NCBI RefSeq assembly: GCF_001642995.1
Contig: NZ_LOHS01000049.1
Coordinates: 1 to 51,448, forward strand
Origin: Streptomyces jeddahensis
GTDB lineage: Bacteria > Actinomycetota > Actinomycetes > Streptomycetales > Streptomycetaceae
DNA: 51,448 nt
Reading direction: 5' to 3'
Each line of letters opens with the position of its first letter. Positions within the stretch are counted from its first letter, which is position 1. The notes below the pieces were generated by a model. The model was not told the DNA's origin. It made no database searches and saw only the letters and a program-made list of their open reading frames with translations. Position numbers and translations under genes: made by a program. Below, piece after piece: positions 16,901 to 25,162 of this stretch.

Positions 16901-17301
16901 ACGTGTCCGACGCGGCGGCCGACCTCGACCTGGTCGTCTACGACGAGTCCGGCGAGGAGGTCGGTTCGTCCGCAGACGGGGACTCGGAGGAGTCCGTGAG
17001 CCTCTCGAAGCCCGCCGCGGGCACGTACACCATCGAGGTCTACGGCTACGGCATCCCGTCCGGCTCGACGGCGTACGACTACCTCGACGTCTTCTTCTCC
17101 TCCTCGCTCGGTGAGGTGAAGGTCGACGAGTCGAAGGCGGTGGAGCTCGGCCACGGCGCGTCGACGGAGATCACGGCCGAGGTCGTCGCCAACGCGGCGG
17201 CTCCCGAGGGACGCGAGTTCTTCGGCGAGGTGCAGCTGGTGAACGCGCGCGGCACGGTCGCGGGCGTCGGCAGCGTGAAGATCGAGAAGGTCACGCCGTA
17301 A
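13981..17301 (+). CDS. secreted S8 serine protease, tripeptidyl peptidase II-like
   Basis: A 1106-residue exported subtilase. A signal peptide (basic GARRVARVVVAAGLVAALSA) and a prosegment of about 150 residues precede the catalytic domain. The triad is Asp212 (GILDSGVD), His392 (GSHGTHVAG) and Ser588 (GTSMASP), with oxyanion Asn490 (SAGNSGPG). The 180-residue gap between Asp and His, the ISAPGAAI segment and the long C-terminal beta-rich region resemble the TPP II/pyrolysin group rather than classical subtilisins. The C-terminus contains PPC-like beta domains (about residues 790-900 and 960-1040). AAGGA (13971-13975) supports ATG 13981. It probably degrades extracellular protein or trims peptides. 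Confidence 0.9.
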   Translation: MTSDSQRAPASGARRVARVVVAAGLVAALSAAGPLPMAFSADADPTPAPADATVKSADDKLGSADAELLAEAKAEGDKNVTFMVATTPGKTEQVAEQLDAVDGGLVGKTIDKLGYVRATVPTAKADKAIAAAQKLSSVQAIDLKQEIPLDDPTPSADRAKGAGTAAEGAYAAPGKKTPAKNPYNPSFETGSVDFVQDHPSYDGRGITIGILDSGVDLGHPALQKTTTGERKIVDWVTATDPVSDGDGTWRRMTTSVAGPSFTITTSSQGTEKFAAPAGSYKFNYFAEAATTGGDMAGDLNRDGDTTDVWGVLYDPAAGTMTVDLDDDLDFTDETPMKPYKDGFQIGYFGTDNPSTEVVERIPFVAEIRKDVVYNAAGDKADYVSIGVIEGSHGTHVAGITAANGLFGGKMSGQAPGAKLVSSRACTWSGGCTNIALTEGMADLVINRGVDIVNMSIGGLPALNDGNNARARLYTRLIDDYGVQLVISAGNSGPGANTIGDPSLADKVISVGATVSKETWAANYGSVVEKKYAMFPFSSRGPREDGGFTPTISAPGAAINTIQTWVAGQPVAEAGYSLPAGYGMLQGTSMASPQAAGASALLLSAAKAKGIDLTPAKLRTALTSTARHITAVQAYEEGAGLVNVPDAWEAIKDGATAHEYTVKAPVDTSIDQFLAEPGVGTGIYDREGGLQKGQKKVYEVTVTRTSGPDRAVRHELDLANNSGDTFSIAGPDEISLGLNKPVTVKIAAKPRYTGVRSAILEVDDPSTEGVDKQILNTVVVAGDLTSGSYTFAASGSVQRNSTKSYFVTVPEGATSLEVAIGGLLGKSQTRFIAIHPYGVPVDVTSTPNCYSNYLDGNGCRPDLRSYANPQPGVWEIEVESRRTSPLLDNPYKLDVTVLGAAFDPAVQTVPEAKAGTPAAVSWKVTNGFAAIDGTVQGGPLGSSKTARPTIAERETQTTTVVVPEGAERLDVAIGNVSDAAADLDLVVYDESGEEVGSSADGDSEESVSLSKPAAGTYTIEVYGYGIPSGSTAYDYLDVFFSSSLGEVKVDESKAVELGHGASTEITAEVVANAAAPEGREFFGEVQLVNARGTVAGVGSVKIEKVTP

Positions 17302-17320
17302 CGGGGTGACCCTCGCAGGG

Positions 17321-17352
17321 AGGGGCGGGCGCTCTTACGGGCGCCCGCCCCT
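17321..17352. terminator. bidirectional terminator
   Basis: A 12-bp perfect stem (AGGGGCGGGCGC / GCGCCCGCCCCT) with an 8-nt loop, 19 nt after the subtilase stop and before the convergent sigma-factor operon. Confidence 0.87.
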
Positions 17353-17415
17353 TCCGCTTCCCCTCCCCCCCGTGGGTTCCCCCGATGGGTTTCTCCCTTT
17401 CCGACCCCCGTCGGC

Positions 17416-18221
17416 TCAGCTGTCGGCCGGGGCGTCGTCGCCGCCCGTCCGGTCGCCCCCCGCGGGGCACTCCATCCCCTTGGCGCCGGGCAGCGCCCTC
17501 TCGATGTCCTTGCGTGCGTCGCCGACCCCCCAGCCAACTTCCCAGTCCTGCCGGTCGTCGGCCAGAAGCGGAACTCGTACCAGCGTGTACACGCCCGGCT
17601 TCAGGTCCTCGCGCGCGGTCCCAAGGAGCGTCACGGTGATCGTGGGGTGCTCCTTCACCGAGCGCTCGGGCCGGTAGTAGCGCTTGACCTTCAGTACGAC
17701 GTCCACGTCGCCGTCGGCACGCGGGGTGATGCTGACGACCGTGCCCTCGACGAGGACGCGGGAGCAGGCGATGCGCGCTTCCGGTGAGTACAGCGACGCA
17801 CCGCCCTCCGCACTGTCCGCTGCCTCCTTGGCGGACGACGCCGCGTCGCCCGTGCCCCTGCTCAGCCCGGACCACAGCACACCGCCGAACACAGCGGCGA
17901 CGCAGGTGGCCGCGAGCGCGCCGAGCGCGATGGCGAACCGGTGCCTGGTCCGGCCCGGCACGGGCACCGAGGCCGCCCGAGTGGTGCTCTTCGGAGTGGT
18001 GCGGTTCTGGCCCGTGGTGTGGCGCGCGGGCGCTGCCAGCGCGTCCCCCAGTCCGCGCAGCTGAGCCTGCAGCGCCGTGAGATCCGCCACAGCCTTCTCG
18101 TACTCGGCCATGAAGGCGGCGTCCGCGCGGGCGTCCCCGGACAAGGGCTCGTCCATGATCGCAGCCAGCAGAGCGTCGCCCCCGCTGCCGTACTCGGCTC
18201 CGTCGTCGTGTCCGGCCACCG

Positions 18222-18225
<4 letters not shown>
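17416..18225 (-). CDS. single-pass membrane protein coupled to ECF sigma factor (possible anti-sigma)
   Basis: A 269-residue protein. A cytoplasmic part of about 95 residues includes a helical, possibly coiled segment (YEKAVADLTALQAQLRGLG). One membrane helix follows (FAIALGALAATCVAAVFGGV, about residues 97-116), then an extracytoplasmic domain of about 150 residues of unknown fold. Its GTG start overlaps the sigma factor stop as GTGA (18222-18225), implying translational coupling. Topology and coupling are those of membrane anti-sigma factors, but no zinc-binding HxxxCxxC motif is visible, so that role is inferred from context only. Confidence 0.72.
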
Positions 18226-19947
<1,722 letters not shown>

Positions 19948-19956
19948 CCGTACGCG

Positions 19957-19996
19957 GTGAAGGGGGCGGCCACCGACCGGTGGCCGCCCCCTTCAC
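19957..19996. terminator. bidirectional terminator, asd / small ORF
   Basis: A 19-bp perfect inverted repeat (left arm 19957-19975, right arm 19978-19996) starting 10 nt after the asd stop. Its right arm overlaps the stop codon of the minus-strand small ORF at 19993. Confidence 0.92.
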
Positions 19997-20202
19997 TCAT
20001 CGTCCCCACAGCTCCGGGCGGTGTTCTCGGCATGCGTCCGCGCCCGCGCCTGCTCGGCCTCGGGCGAGTTCAGCCACGGCCAGCGCTCCATGGCCTCTGC
20101 ACGCACCTCGCGCCATGTACGGCCCGTCCCTCGTCGTCCAGCCACCCGTGCGCCACGGTCATCATTTCGCGCGTGCCGACTCTCGGCCTTGTCTTCGCCC
20201 AT
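19993..20202 (-). CDS. small protein (69 aa) overlapping the Uma2 gene
   Basis: A 69-residue, highly charged ORF whose ATG overlaps the Uma2 stop codon (ATGA at 20199-20202 read on the minus strand), so it would be translated by coupling. The C-terminal half (TWREVRAEAMERWPWLNSPE) looks folded: amphipathic helix with Trp anchors. No known domain is recognised. It ends exactly at the asd-facing terminator. It could be a partner of the Uma2 protein, though spurious coding cannot be excluded. Confidence 0.55.
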   Translation of the reverse strand: MGEDKAESRHARNDDRGARVAGRRGTGRTWREVRAEAMERWPWLNSPEAEQARARTHAENTARSCGDDE

Positions 20203-20792
20203 CACGGGAACTTCGGCGGGTAGAGCTTGAACTGCGAGGTGTCGACCGCGAACGAGAACGGTTCCGGCAGCTCGACGGCCTCGCCGAACTGGTACGGGTC
20301 GACCCTCCGGTAACTCATCCTCTCCGGCTGCCGGTGCAGCTCGATGAGGCCGTCGTTGGGGTCGATGAGCAGATAGAGCGGGATCCCGCTCATCGCGTAC
20401 CACATGCGCTTCTTGATGTAGTCGCTGTCCTTATCCGAGGACACGACCTCGATGACCAGCTCGACCCGGTGAGCGGGGAACGGGTTGAGGTTGTCCTGGA
20501 TCGCCTCGGAGGTCGTGACGGTGAGATCCGCCTTCGGCTCGAAGCTGGAGATCTCGGAGATCAGGGCCTGCTCGGGCAGGGCCTCCCAGCCCGCCGCGTC
20601 GAACTGTGTGGCCAGCTTGGTCACGATGCGGTTGTGGAACGGTGCCGCCGATGCCTGCATCACGATCTTTCCGTCGATGAGCTCGATCTTGAGCTGGTCG
20701 AGCTCGGGGAGCGTCTCCAGAAAGCGCAGCAGTTCGTGCCCGTCCTTGCTCCGCATGACGTCCTCGACAGTTTCGTGGTGCATCAGGGTCAT
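20202..20792 (-). CDS. Uma2 family endonuclease-fold protein (DUF820)
   Basis: A 196-residue protein of the Uma2/DUF820 family with a PD-(D/E)xK nuclease-like fold. Visible core residues are Asp89 (PKADLTV), Glu115 (ELVIEVVSSD) and Lys127/Lys128 (DYIKKRMWYAMSGIPLYLLID). Real activity is unproven for this family, which expands in cyanobacteria and Streptomyces. GGAAGGAGG lies 7 nt before the ATG at 20792; an upstream in-frame extension to 20927 has no support. It overlaps a 69-residue ORF downstream and is divergent from the second pepN. Confidence 0.87.
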   Translation of the reverse strand: MTLMHHETVEDVMRSKDGHELLRFLETLPELDQLKIELIDGKIVMQASAAPFHNRIVTKLATQFDAAGWEALPEQALISEISSFEPKADLTVTTSEAIQDNLNPFPAHRVELVIEVVSSDKDSDYIKKRMWYAMSGIPLYLLIDPNDGLIELHRQPERMSYRRVDPYQFGEAVELPEPFSFAVDTSQFKLYPPKFP

Positions 20793-20950
20793 CGCGGCGC
20801 CTCCTTCCACGCTCAGCGTAGGAACGGCGGCGGCCGACGAATCCAAGGTAGCCGTCTTTCGCCACGATCGGGTGAACCTCGCCCGGCGTGGAAGGATGGA
20901 CGGAAAACGGTGGTTGCGAAGACGCACCGAGGAACCGAGGAGATGACCGC

Positions 20951-23515
20951 GTGCCTGGCACGAATCTGACCCGTGAAGAGGCGCAGCAGCGGGCGAAGCT
21001 GCTCACCGTGGACTCGTACGAGATCGATCTCGACCTCTCCGGCGCGCAGGAGGGCGGCACCTACCGGTCCGTGACCACGGTGCGGTTCGACGCGGCCGAG
21101 GGCGGGGCCGAGACCTTCATCGACCTGGTGGCGCCGACGGTCCACGAGGTCGTGCTCAACGGTGACGCGCTGGACCCGGCGGAGGTCTTCGCCGACTCGC
21201 GCATCACGCTTCCGGGCCTGCTGCAGGGCCCGAACGAGCTGCGGGTCGTCGCGGACTGCGCGTACACGAACACCGGCGAGGGCCTGCACCGCTTCGTCGA
21301 CCCGGTCGACAACCAGGCGTATCTCTACACGCAGTTCGAGGTCCCGGATGCCCGCCGCGTCTTCGCGAGCTTCGAGCAGCCGGACCTGAAGGCCACCTTC
21401 CAGTTCACCGTGAAGGCGCCGAGCGGCTGGACGGTGATCTCCAACTCGCCGACGCCGGAGCCGAAGGACGACGTCTGGGTCTTCGAGCCGACGCCGCGCA
21501 TCTCGACGTACATCACGGCGCTGATCGTCGGCCCGTACCACTCGGTCCACAGCGTGTACGAGAAGGACGGGCAGTCCGTGCCGCTCGGCATCTACTGCCG
21601 TCCCTCGCTCGCCGAGTACCTCGACTCGGACGCGATCTTCGAGGTCACGCGGCAGGGCTTCGAGTGGTTCCAGGAGAAGTTCGACTACGCGTACCCGTTC
21701 AAGAAGTACGACCAGCTCTTCGTGCCGGAGTTCAACGCGGGCGCGATGGAGAACGCGGGTGCGGTGACGATCCGCGACCAGTACGTGTTCCGCTCGAAGG
21801 TGACGGACGCGGCGTACGAGCGGCGCGCCGAGACCATCCTGCACGAGCTGGCCCACATGTGGTTCGGCGACCTCGTGACCATGGAGTGGTGGAACGACCT
21901 GTGGCTGAACGAGTCGTTCGCCACCTACACCTCGGTCGCCTGCCAGGCCCACGCGCCCGGATCCCGCTGGCCGCATTCCTGGACGACCTTCGCCAACGCG
22001 GAGAAGACCTGGGCGTACCGCCAGGACCAGCTGCCGTCCACGCACCCGATCATGGCGGAGATCCGCGATCTCGACGACGTCATGGTCAACTTCGACGGCA
22101 TCACGTACGCGAAGGGCGCCTCCGTCCTGAAGCAGCTCGTGGCGTACGTCGGCATGGACGAGTTCTTCAGCGGCGTGCAGGCGTACTTCAAGCAGCACGC
22201 GTACGGGAACACGCGGCTGAGCGATCTGCTGGGCGCGCTGGAGAAGACCTCCGGGCGCGACCTGAAGACGTGGTCGAAGAAGTGGCTGGAGACGGCCGGC
22301 ATCAACGTCCTGCGCCCGGAGATCGAGACCGACGCGGACGGTGTGATCACGTCGTTCGCGATCCGCCAGGAGGCCCCGGCGCTTCCGGCGGGAGCCAAGG
22401 GCGAGGCGATCCTGCGTCCGCACCGCATCGCGATCGGCCTGTACGACCACCAGGACGGCAGCCTCGTGCGGACGGACCGTATCGAGCTGGACGTCGACGG
22501 TGAGCTGACGCCCGTGCCGCAGCTCGTCGGCACGGCGCGCCCGGCGATCGTGCTGCTCAACGACGACGACCTGTCGTACGCGAAGGTCCGCCTCGACGAG
22601 GAGTCGCTGAAGGCGGTCACCGAGCACCTCGGCGACTTCGAGGCCTCGCTGCCGCGCGCCCTGAGCTGGGCCTCGGCCTGGGACATGACGCGCGACGCCG
22701 AGCTGCCGACCCGCGACTACCTGTCGCTGGTCCTGTCCGGCGTCGGCAAGGAGTCGGACATCGGCGTGGTCCAGTCGCTGCACCGCCAGGTGAAGCTGGC
22801 GATCGACCTGTACGCGGACCCGGCGTGGCGCGAGACGGGCCTGGCGCAGTGGACCGAGGCGGCGCTGGAGCACCTGCGGGCGGCCGCGCCGGGCAGCGAC
22901 CACCAGCTGGCGTGGGCGCGCGCCTTCGCCGCGACCGCGCGCACGGACGCGCAGCTCGACCTGCTGGCCGCCCTGCTCGACGGCACGGAGACGATCGAGG
23001 GCCTGGTCGTCGACACCGAGCTGCGCTGGGCGTTCGTGGAGCGGCTCGCCGCCACGGGCCGGTTCGGCGAGGCGGAGATCGCGGCCGAGTACGAGCGCGA
23101 CAAGACCGCGGCGGGCGAGCGCCACGCGGCGACCGCACGGGCCGCCCGCCCGACCCCCGAGGCCAAGGCGGAGGCGTGGGCGTCGGTCGTCGAGTCCGAC
23201 AAGCTGCCGAACGCCGTGCAGGAGGCGGTCATCGCGGGCTTCGTGCAGACCGACCAGCGCGAACTCCTCGCCCCCTACACGGAGAAGTACTTCTCCGCGG
23301 TCAAGGACGTGTGGGAGTCCCGCTCGCACGAGATGGCCCAGCAGATCGTGATCGGCCTGTACCCGGCGCTCCAGGTGGACCAGGCCACCCTGGACGCGAC
23401 GGACGCCTGGCTTGCCTCCGCCGAGCCGAACGCGGCCCTGCGGCGTCTGGTCTCGGAGTCCCGGGCGGGCATCGAGCGGGCCCTGAAGGCGCAGGCTGCG
23501 GACGCGGCGGCGTAG
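20951..23515 (+). CDS. pepN: aminopeptidase N (M1 family), paralogue 2
   Basis: An 854-residue zinc aminopeptidase with the canonical signatures GAMENAGAVT and HELAH (His298, Glu299, His302), then Glu321 in WLNESFA. The helical ERAP1-like C-terminal domain completes the usual M1 length. GTG 20951 follows GAGGAG (20937-20942) at normal spacing. Compared with the copy at 7164, this one keeps the family consensus at both motifs and is likely the housekeeping PepN. Confidence 0.94.
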   Translation: MPGTNLTREEAQQRAKLLTVDSYEIDLDLSGAQEGGTYRSVTTVRFDAAEGGAETFIDLVAPTVHEVVLNGDALDPAEVFADSRITLPGLLQGPNELRVVADCAYTNTGEGLHRFVDPVDNQAYLYTQFEVPDARRVFASFEQPDLKATFQFTVKAPSGWTVISNSPTPEPKDDVWVFEPTPRISTYITALIVGPYHSVHSVYEKDGQSVPLGIYCRPSLAEYLDSDAIFEVTRQGFEWFQEKFDYAYPFKKYDQLFVPEFNAGAMENAGAVTIRDQYVFRSKVTDAAYERRAETILHELAHMWFGDLVTMEWWNDLWLNESFATYTSVACQAHAPGSRWPHSWTTFANAEKTWAYRQDQLPSTHPIMAEIRDLDDVMVNFDGITYAKGASVLKQLVAYVGMDEFFSGVQAYFKQHAYGNTRLSDLLGALEKTSGRDLKTWSKKWLETAGINVLRPEIETDADGVITSFAIRQEAPALPAGAKGEAILRPHRIAIGLYDHQDGSLVRTDRIELDVDGELTPVPQLVGTARPAIVLLNDDDLSYAKVRLDEESLKAVTEHLGDFEASLPRALSWASAWDMTRDAELPTRDYLSLVLSGVGKESDIGVVQSLHRQVKLAIDLYADPAWRETGLAQWTEAALEHLRAAAPGSDHQLAWARAFAATARTDAQLDLLAALLDGTETIEGLVVDTELRWAFVERLAATGRFGEAEIAAEYERDKTAAGERHAATARAARPTPEAKAEAWASVVESDKLPNAVQEAVIAGFVQTDQRELLAPYTEKYFSAVKDVWESRSHEMAQQIVIGLYPALQVDQATLDATDAWLASAEPNAALRRLVSESRAGIERALKAQAADAAA

Positions 23516-23540
23516 TTCTTCGTACGTCCGTGGGCGTATG

Positions 23541-23579
23541 CGTGTGGGGTGTCCCTCAGGCCGAGGGCCACCCCACACG
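23541..23579. terminator. bidirectional terminator overlapping the EamA stop
   Basis: An 11-bp perfect stem (CGTGTGGGGTG / CACCCCACACG) extended inward by CCCTC / GAGGG across one mismatch. The EamA stop codon (23556-23558) lies inside the structure, so the hairpin includes the last codons of that gene. Confidence 0.85.
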
Positions 23580-24503
23580 TCGTCGGGAGCGAATCCGCTG
23601 GATTCCCCGCTCCACGGAAGAGATCCGGGGGACACCTGGCGCCGCGGCCGAGGTCCGCGGCCGCACCTGTCCCGCGAGCGTCGCGCCAAAGGCGATCGCC
23701 ATGCCCACGAGCTGCACGGGCGTGAGCGCCTGACCCAGCGCCGCCCACCCGATGACGGCGGCGGTGAGCGGGGAGAGCGGGCCGAGGAAGGTGACCTGCG
23801 TGGCGGTGAGGCGGCCGATGCCGCGGAACCAGAGCCAGTACGCGACCGCCGTGTTGGCGAGCGCCATATAGACGTAGCCCGCGATGTTGCGGCCGTCGAG
23901 CGCGGGTGGTGCGCCTTCGACGAGCAACGCCACCGGCGCGATGAGCAGCCCGCCCGCGGTGAGCTGCCACCCGGTCAGCGCGAGCGGGCCGACGCCCTCG
24001 GGGCGCCCCCAGCGCTTGGTCATCACGGTTCCGGTCGCCATCGACGCGGTCGAGGCCAGGGCCGCGAGTACGCCGACGAGGTCCAGCGCCGAAGCGGCCC
24101 TGAGGACGACGAGGCTGACCCCGAAGGCCGCCGCGATGCCGGTCAGCAGGGTGCGCGGGGTCGGCCGCTCGCCCAGCAGCAGTGCGGCCAGACCGGCGAC
24201 GAAGAGCGGGCCGACGGAACCGACGACCGCCGCCATACCGCCGGGCAGCCGGTACGCGGAGAGGAAGAGCAGCGGGAAGAAGGCGCCGATGTTGAGCGCG
24301 CCGAGCGTCGCCGCCTTCCACCACCAGGCACCACGCGGCAGCACGCGGGTGAGCGCGAGCAGGGCGACTCCGGCGGGCAGGGCGCGCATCAGTCCCGTGA
24401 ACAGCGGACGGTCGGCGGGCATGAACTCCGTCGTGACGGCGTAGGTCGACCCCCAGGAGACGGGGGCGAGGGCGGTGAACAGGACGGTGCTGGCGCGCTT
24501 CAT
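23556..24503 (-). CDS. EamA/DMT-family transporter
   Basis: A 315-residue inner-membrane protein with about ten helices in two EamA repeats (residues about 5-130 and 145-280). It opens with ALAPVSWGSTYAVTTEFMP and has the typical ALLLGERPTPRTLLTG loop after helix 4. The family exports metabolites, amino acids or drugs; the substrate is unknown. GGAGGGG precedes the ATG at 24503. It is divergently transcribed from a MarR regulator with a palindrome between them, so it is probably repressed by that MarR and induced by its ligand. Confidence 0.87.
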   Translation of the reverse strand: MKRASTVLFTALAPVSWGSTYAVTTEFMPADRPLFTGLMRALPAGVALLALTRVLPRGAWWWKAATLGALNIGAFFPLLFLSAYRLPGGMAAVVGSVGPLFVAGLAALLLGERPTPRTLLTGIAAAFGVSLVVLRAASALDLVGVLAALASTASMATGTVMTKRWGRPEGVGPLALTGWQLTAGGLLIAPVALLVEGAPPALDGRNIAGYVYMALANTAVAYWLWFRGIGRLTATQVTFLGPLSPLTAAVIGWAALGQALTPVQLVGMAIAFGATLAGQVRPRTSAAAPGVPRISSVERGIQRIRSRRRVGWPSA

Positions 24504-24542
24504 CGACGGTCCCCTCCGGCGCGTGGCTCACCTGGACCAAAA

Positions 24543-24560
24543 TAGCTTAGCTCTAAGCTA
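24543..24560. promoter_or_regulatory. MarR-type operator palindrome
   Basis: A perfect inverted repeat TAGCTTAG-CT-CTAAGCTA, AT-rich in a very GC-rich background, sits 39 nt upstream of the eamA start and about 80 nt upstream of marR. Size and symmetry fit a MarR dimer site controlling both genes (inference). Confidence 0.7.
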
Positions 24561-24606
24561 CTTTTTAGCAAGTGGATGACTAGAGAGATACTTGGCCTGG
24601 AGTTAC

Positions 24607-24637
24607 TTGCCGTCGATCGATCTTTCCTCGATACTTT
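24607..24637 (+). promoter_or_regulatory. candidate promoter of marR, leaderless
   Basis: TTGCCG (24607-24612) and TACTTT (24632-24637) are separated by 19 nt. The ATG at 24642 falls where transcription would start, and no ribosome binding site is present. Together this suggests a leaderless transcript. Confidence 0.45.
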
Positions 24638-24641
24638 TTCC

Positions 24642-25151
24642 ATGAACGCGACCCCGCAGGAGAAGGACCCCGTCGACGCGATCATCGAGCAGTGGGCTGC
24701 CGTCCGGCCCGAGCTCGACACGACCGCGATGGAGATCTTCGGCCGCGTCTACCGCCTGGCGCGCACGATGGGGGACCGCGTCGAGAAGGTGTACGCCCGC
24801 TTCGGCCTCTCGCGCGGCGAGTTCGACGTGCTGGCGACGCTGCGCCGCGCCGACAAGCCGTACACGCTCTCTCCGCGCCAGCTCTCGGCGACGCTGATGA
24901 TGACCACCGGCGGTATGACGGGCCGCCTCGACAAGCTGGAGCGGGCCGGGTTGCTGCGTCGCTCGCCCGATCCGCACGATCGGCGTGCACTGCAGGTGAC
25001 GCTGACGGAGAAGGGGCTTGCGGTGGTCGAGGAGGCGCTCGTCGCGGGGCTTGAGGTGCAGACGGAGGCGCTGGGTGCGCTGGACGCGGAGCAGGCCGGC
25101 CAATTGGCCGGCCTGCTGAGGCTGTTGCTTGGGGGCGCCAGCGGTAGCTGA
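24642..25151 (+). CDS. MarR family transcriptional regulator
   Basis: A 169-residue winged-helix regulator: helix VYRLARTMGDRVEKVYARFG, then EFDVLATLRRA, the recognition region SPRQLSATLMMTTGGMTGRLDKLERAGLL, and the wing RRSPDPHDRRALQVTLTEKG. The in-frame ATG at 24576 would add 22 residues without family similarity. The last codons (GGASGS) are encoded by a repeat element (25128-25150). It probably regulates itself and the divergent EamA transporter. Confidence 0.88.
   Translation: MNATPQEKDPVDAIIEQWAAVRPELDTTAMEIFGRVYRLARTMGDRVEKVYARFGLSRGEFDVLATLRRADKPYTLSPRQLSATLMMTTGGMTGRLDKLERAGLLRRSPDPHDRRALQVTLTEKGLAVVEEALVAGLEVQTEALGALDAEQAGQLAGLLRLLLGGASGS
25128..25150. repeat. reversed, shortened copy of the inner repeat element
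   Basis: The segment ending CCAGCGGTAGCTG is the reverse complement of the core of 9803-9834 (CAGCTACCGCTGG), with a shared run of five G upstream and an internal deletion of about 7 nt. It encodes the C-terminus of the MarR protein. Confidence 0.65.
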
Positions 25152-25162
25152 CCGTACGTCGT

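Noticed and set aside
20813..23689. Very long minus-strand open frames opposite both pepN genes
   Set aside because: Arg/Gly/Val-rich shadow frames typical of high-GC DNA, with no domain similarity or ribosome site.
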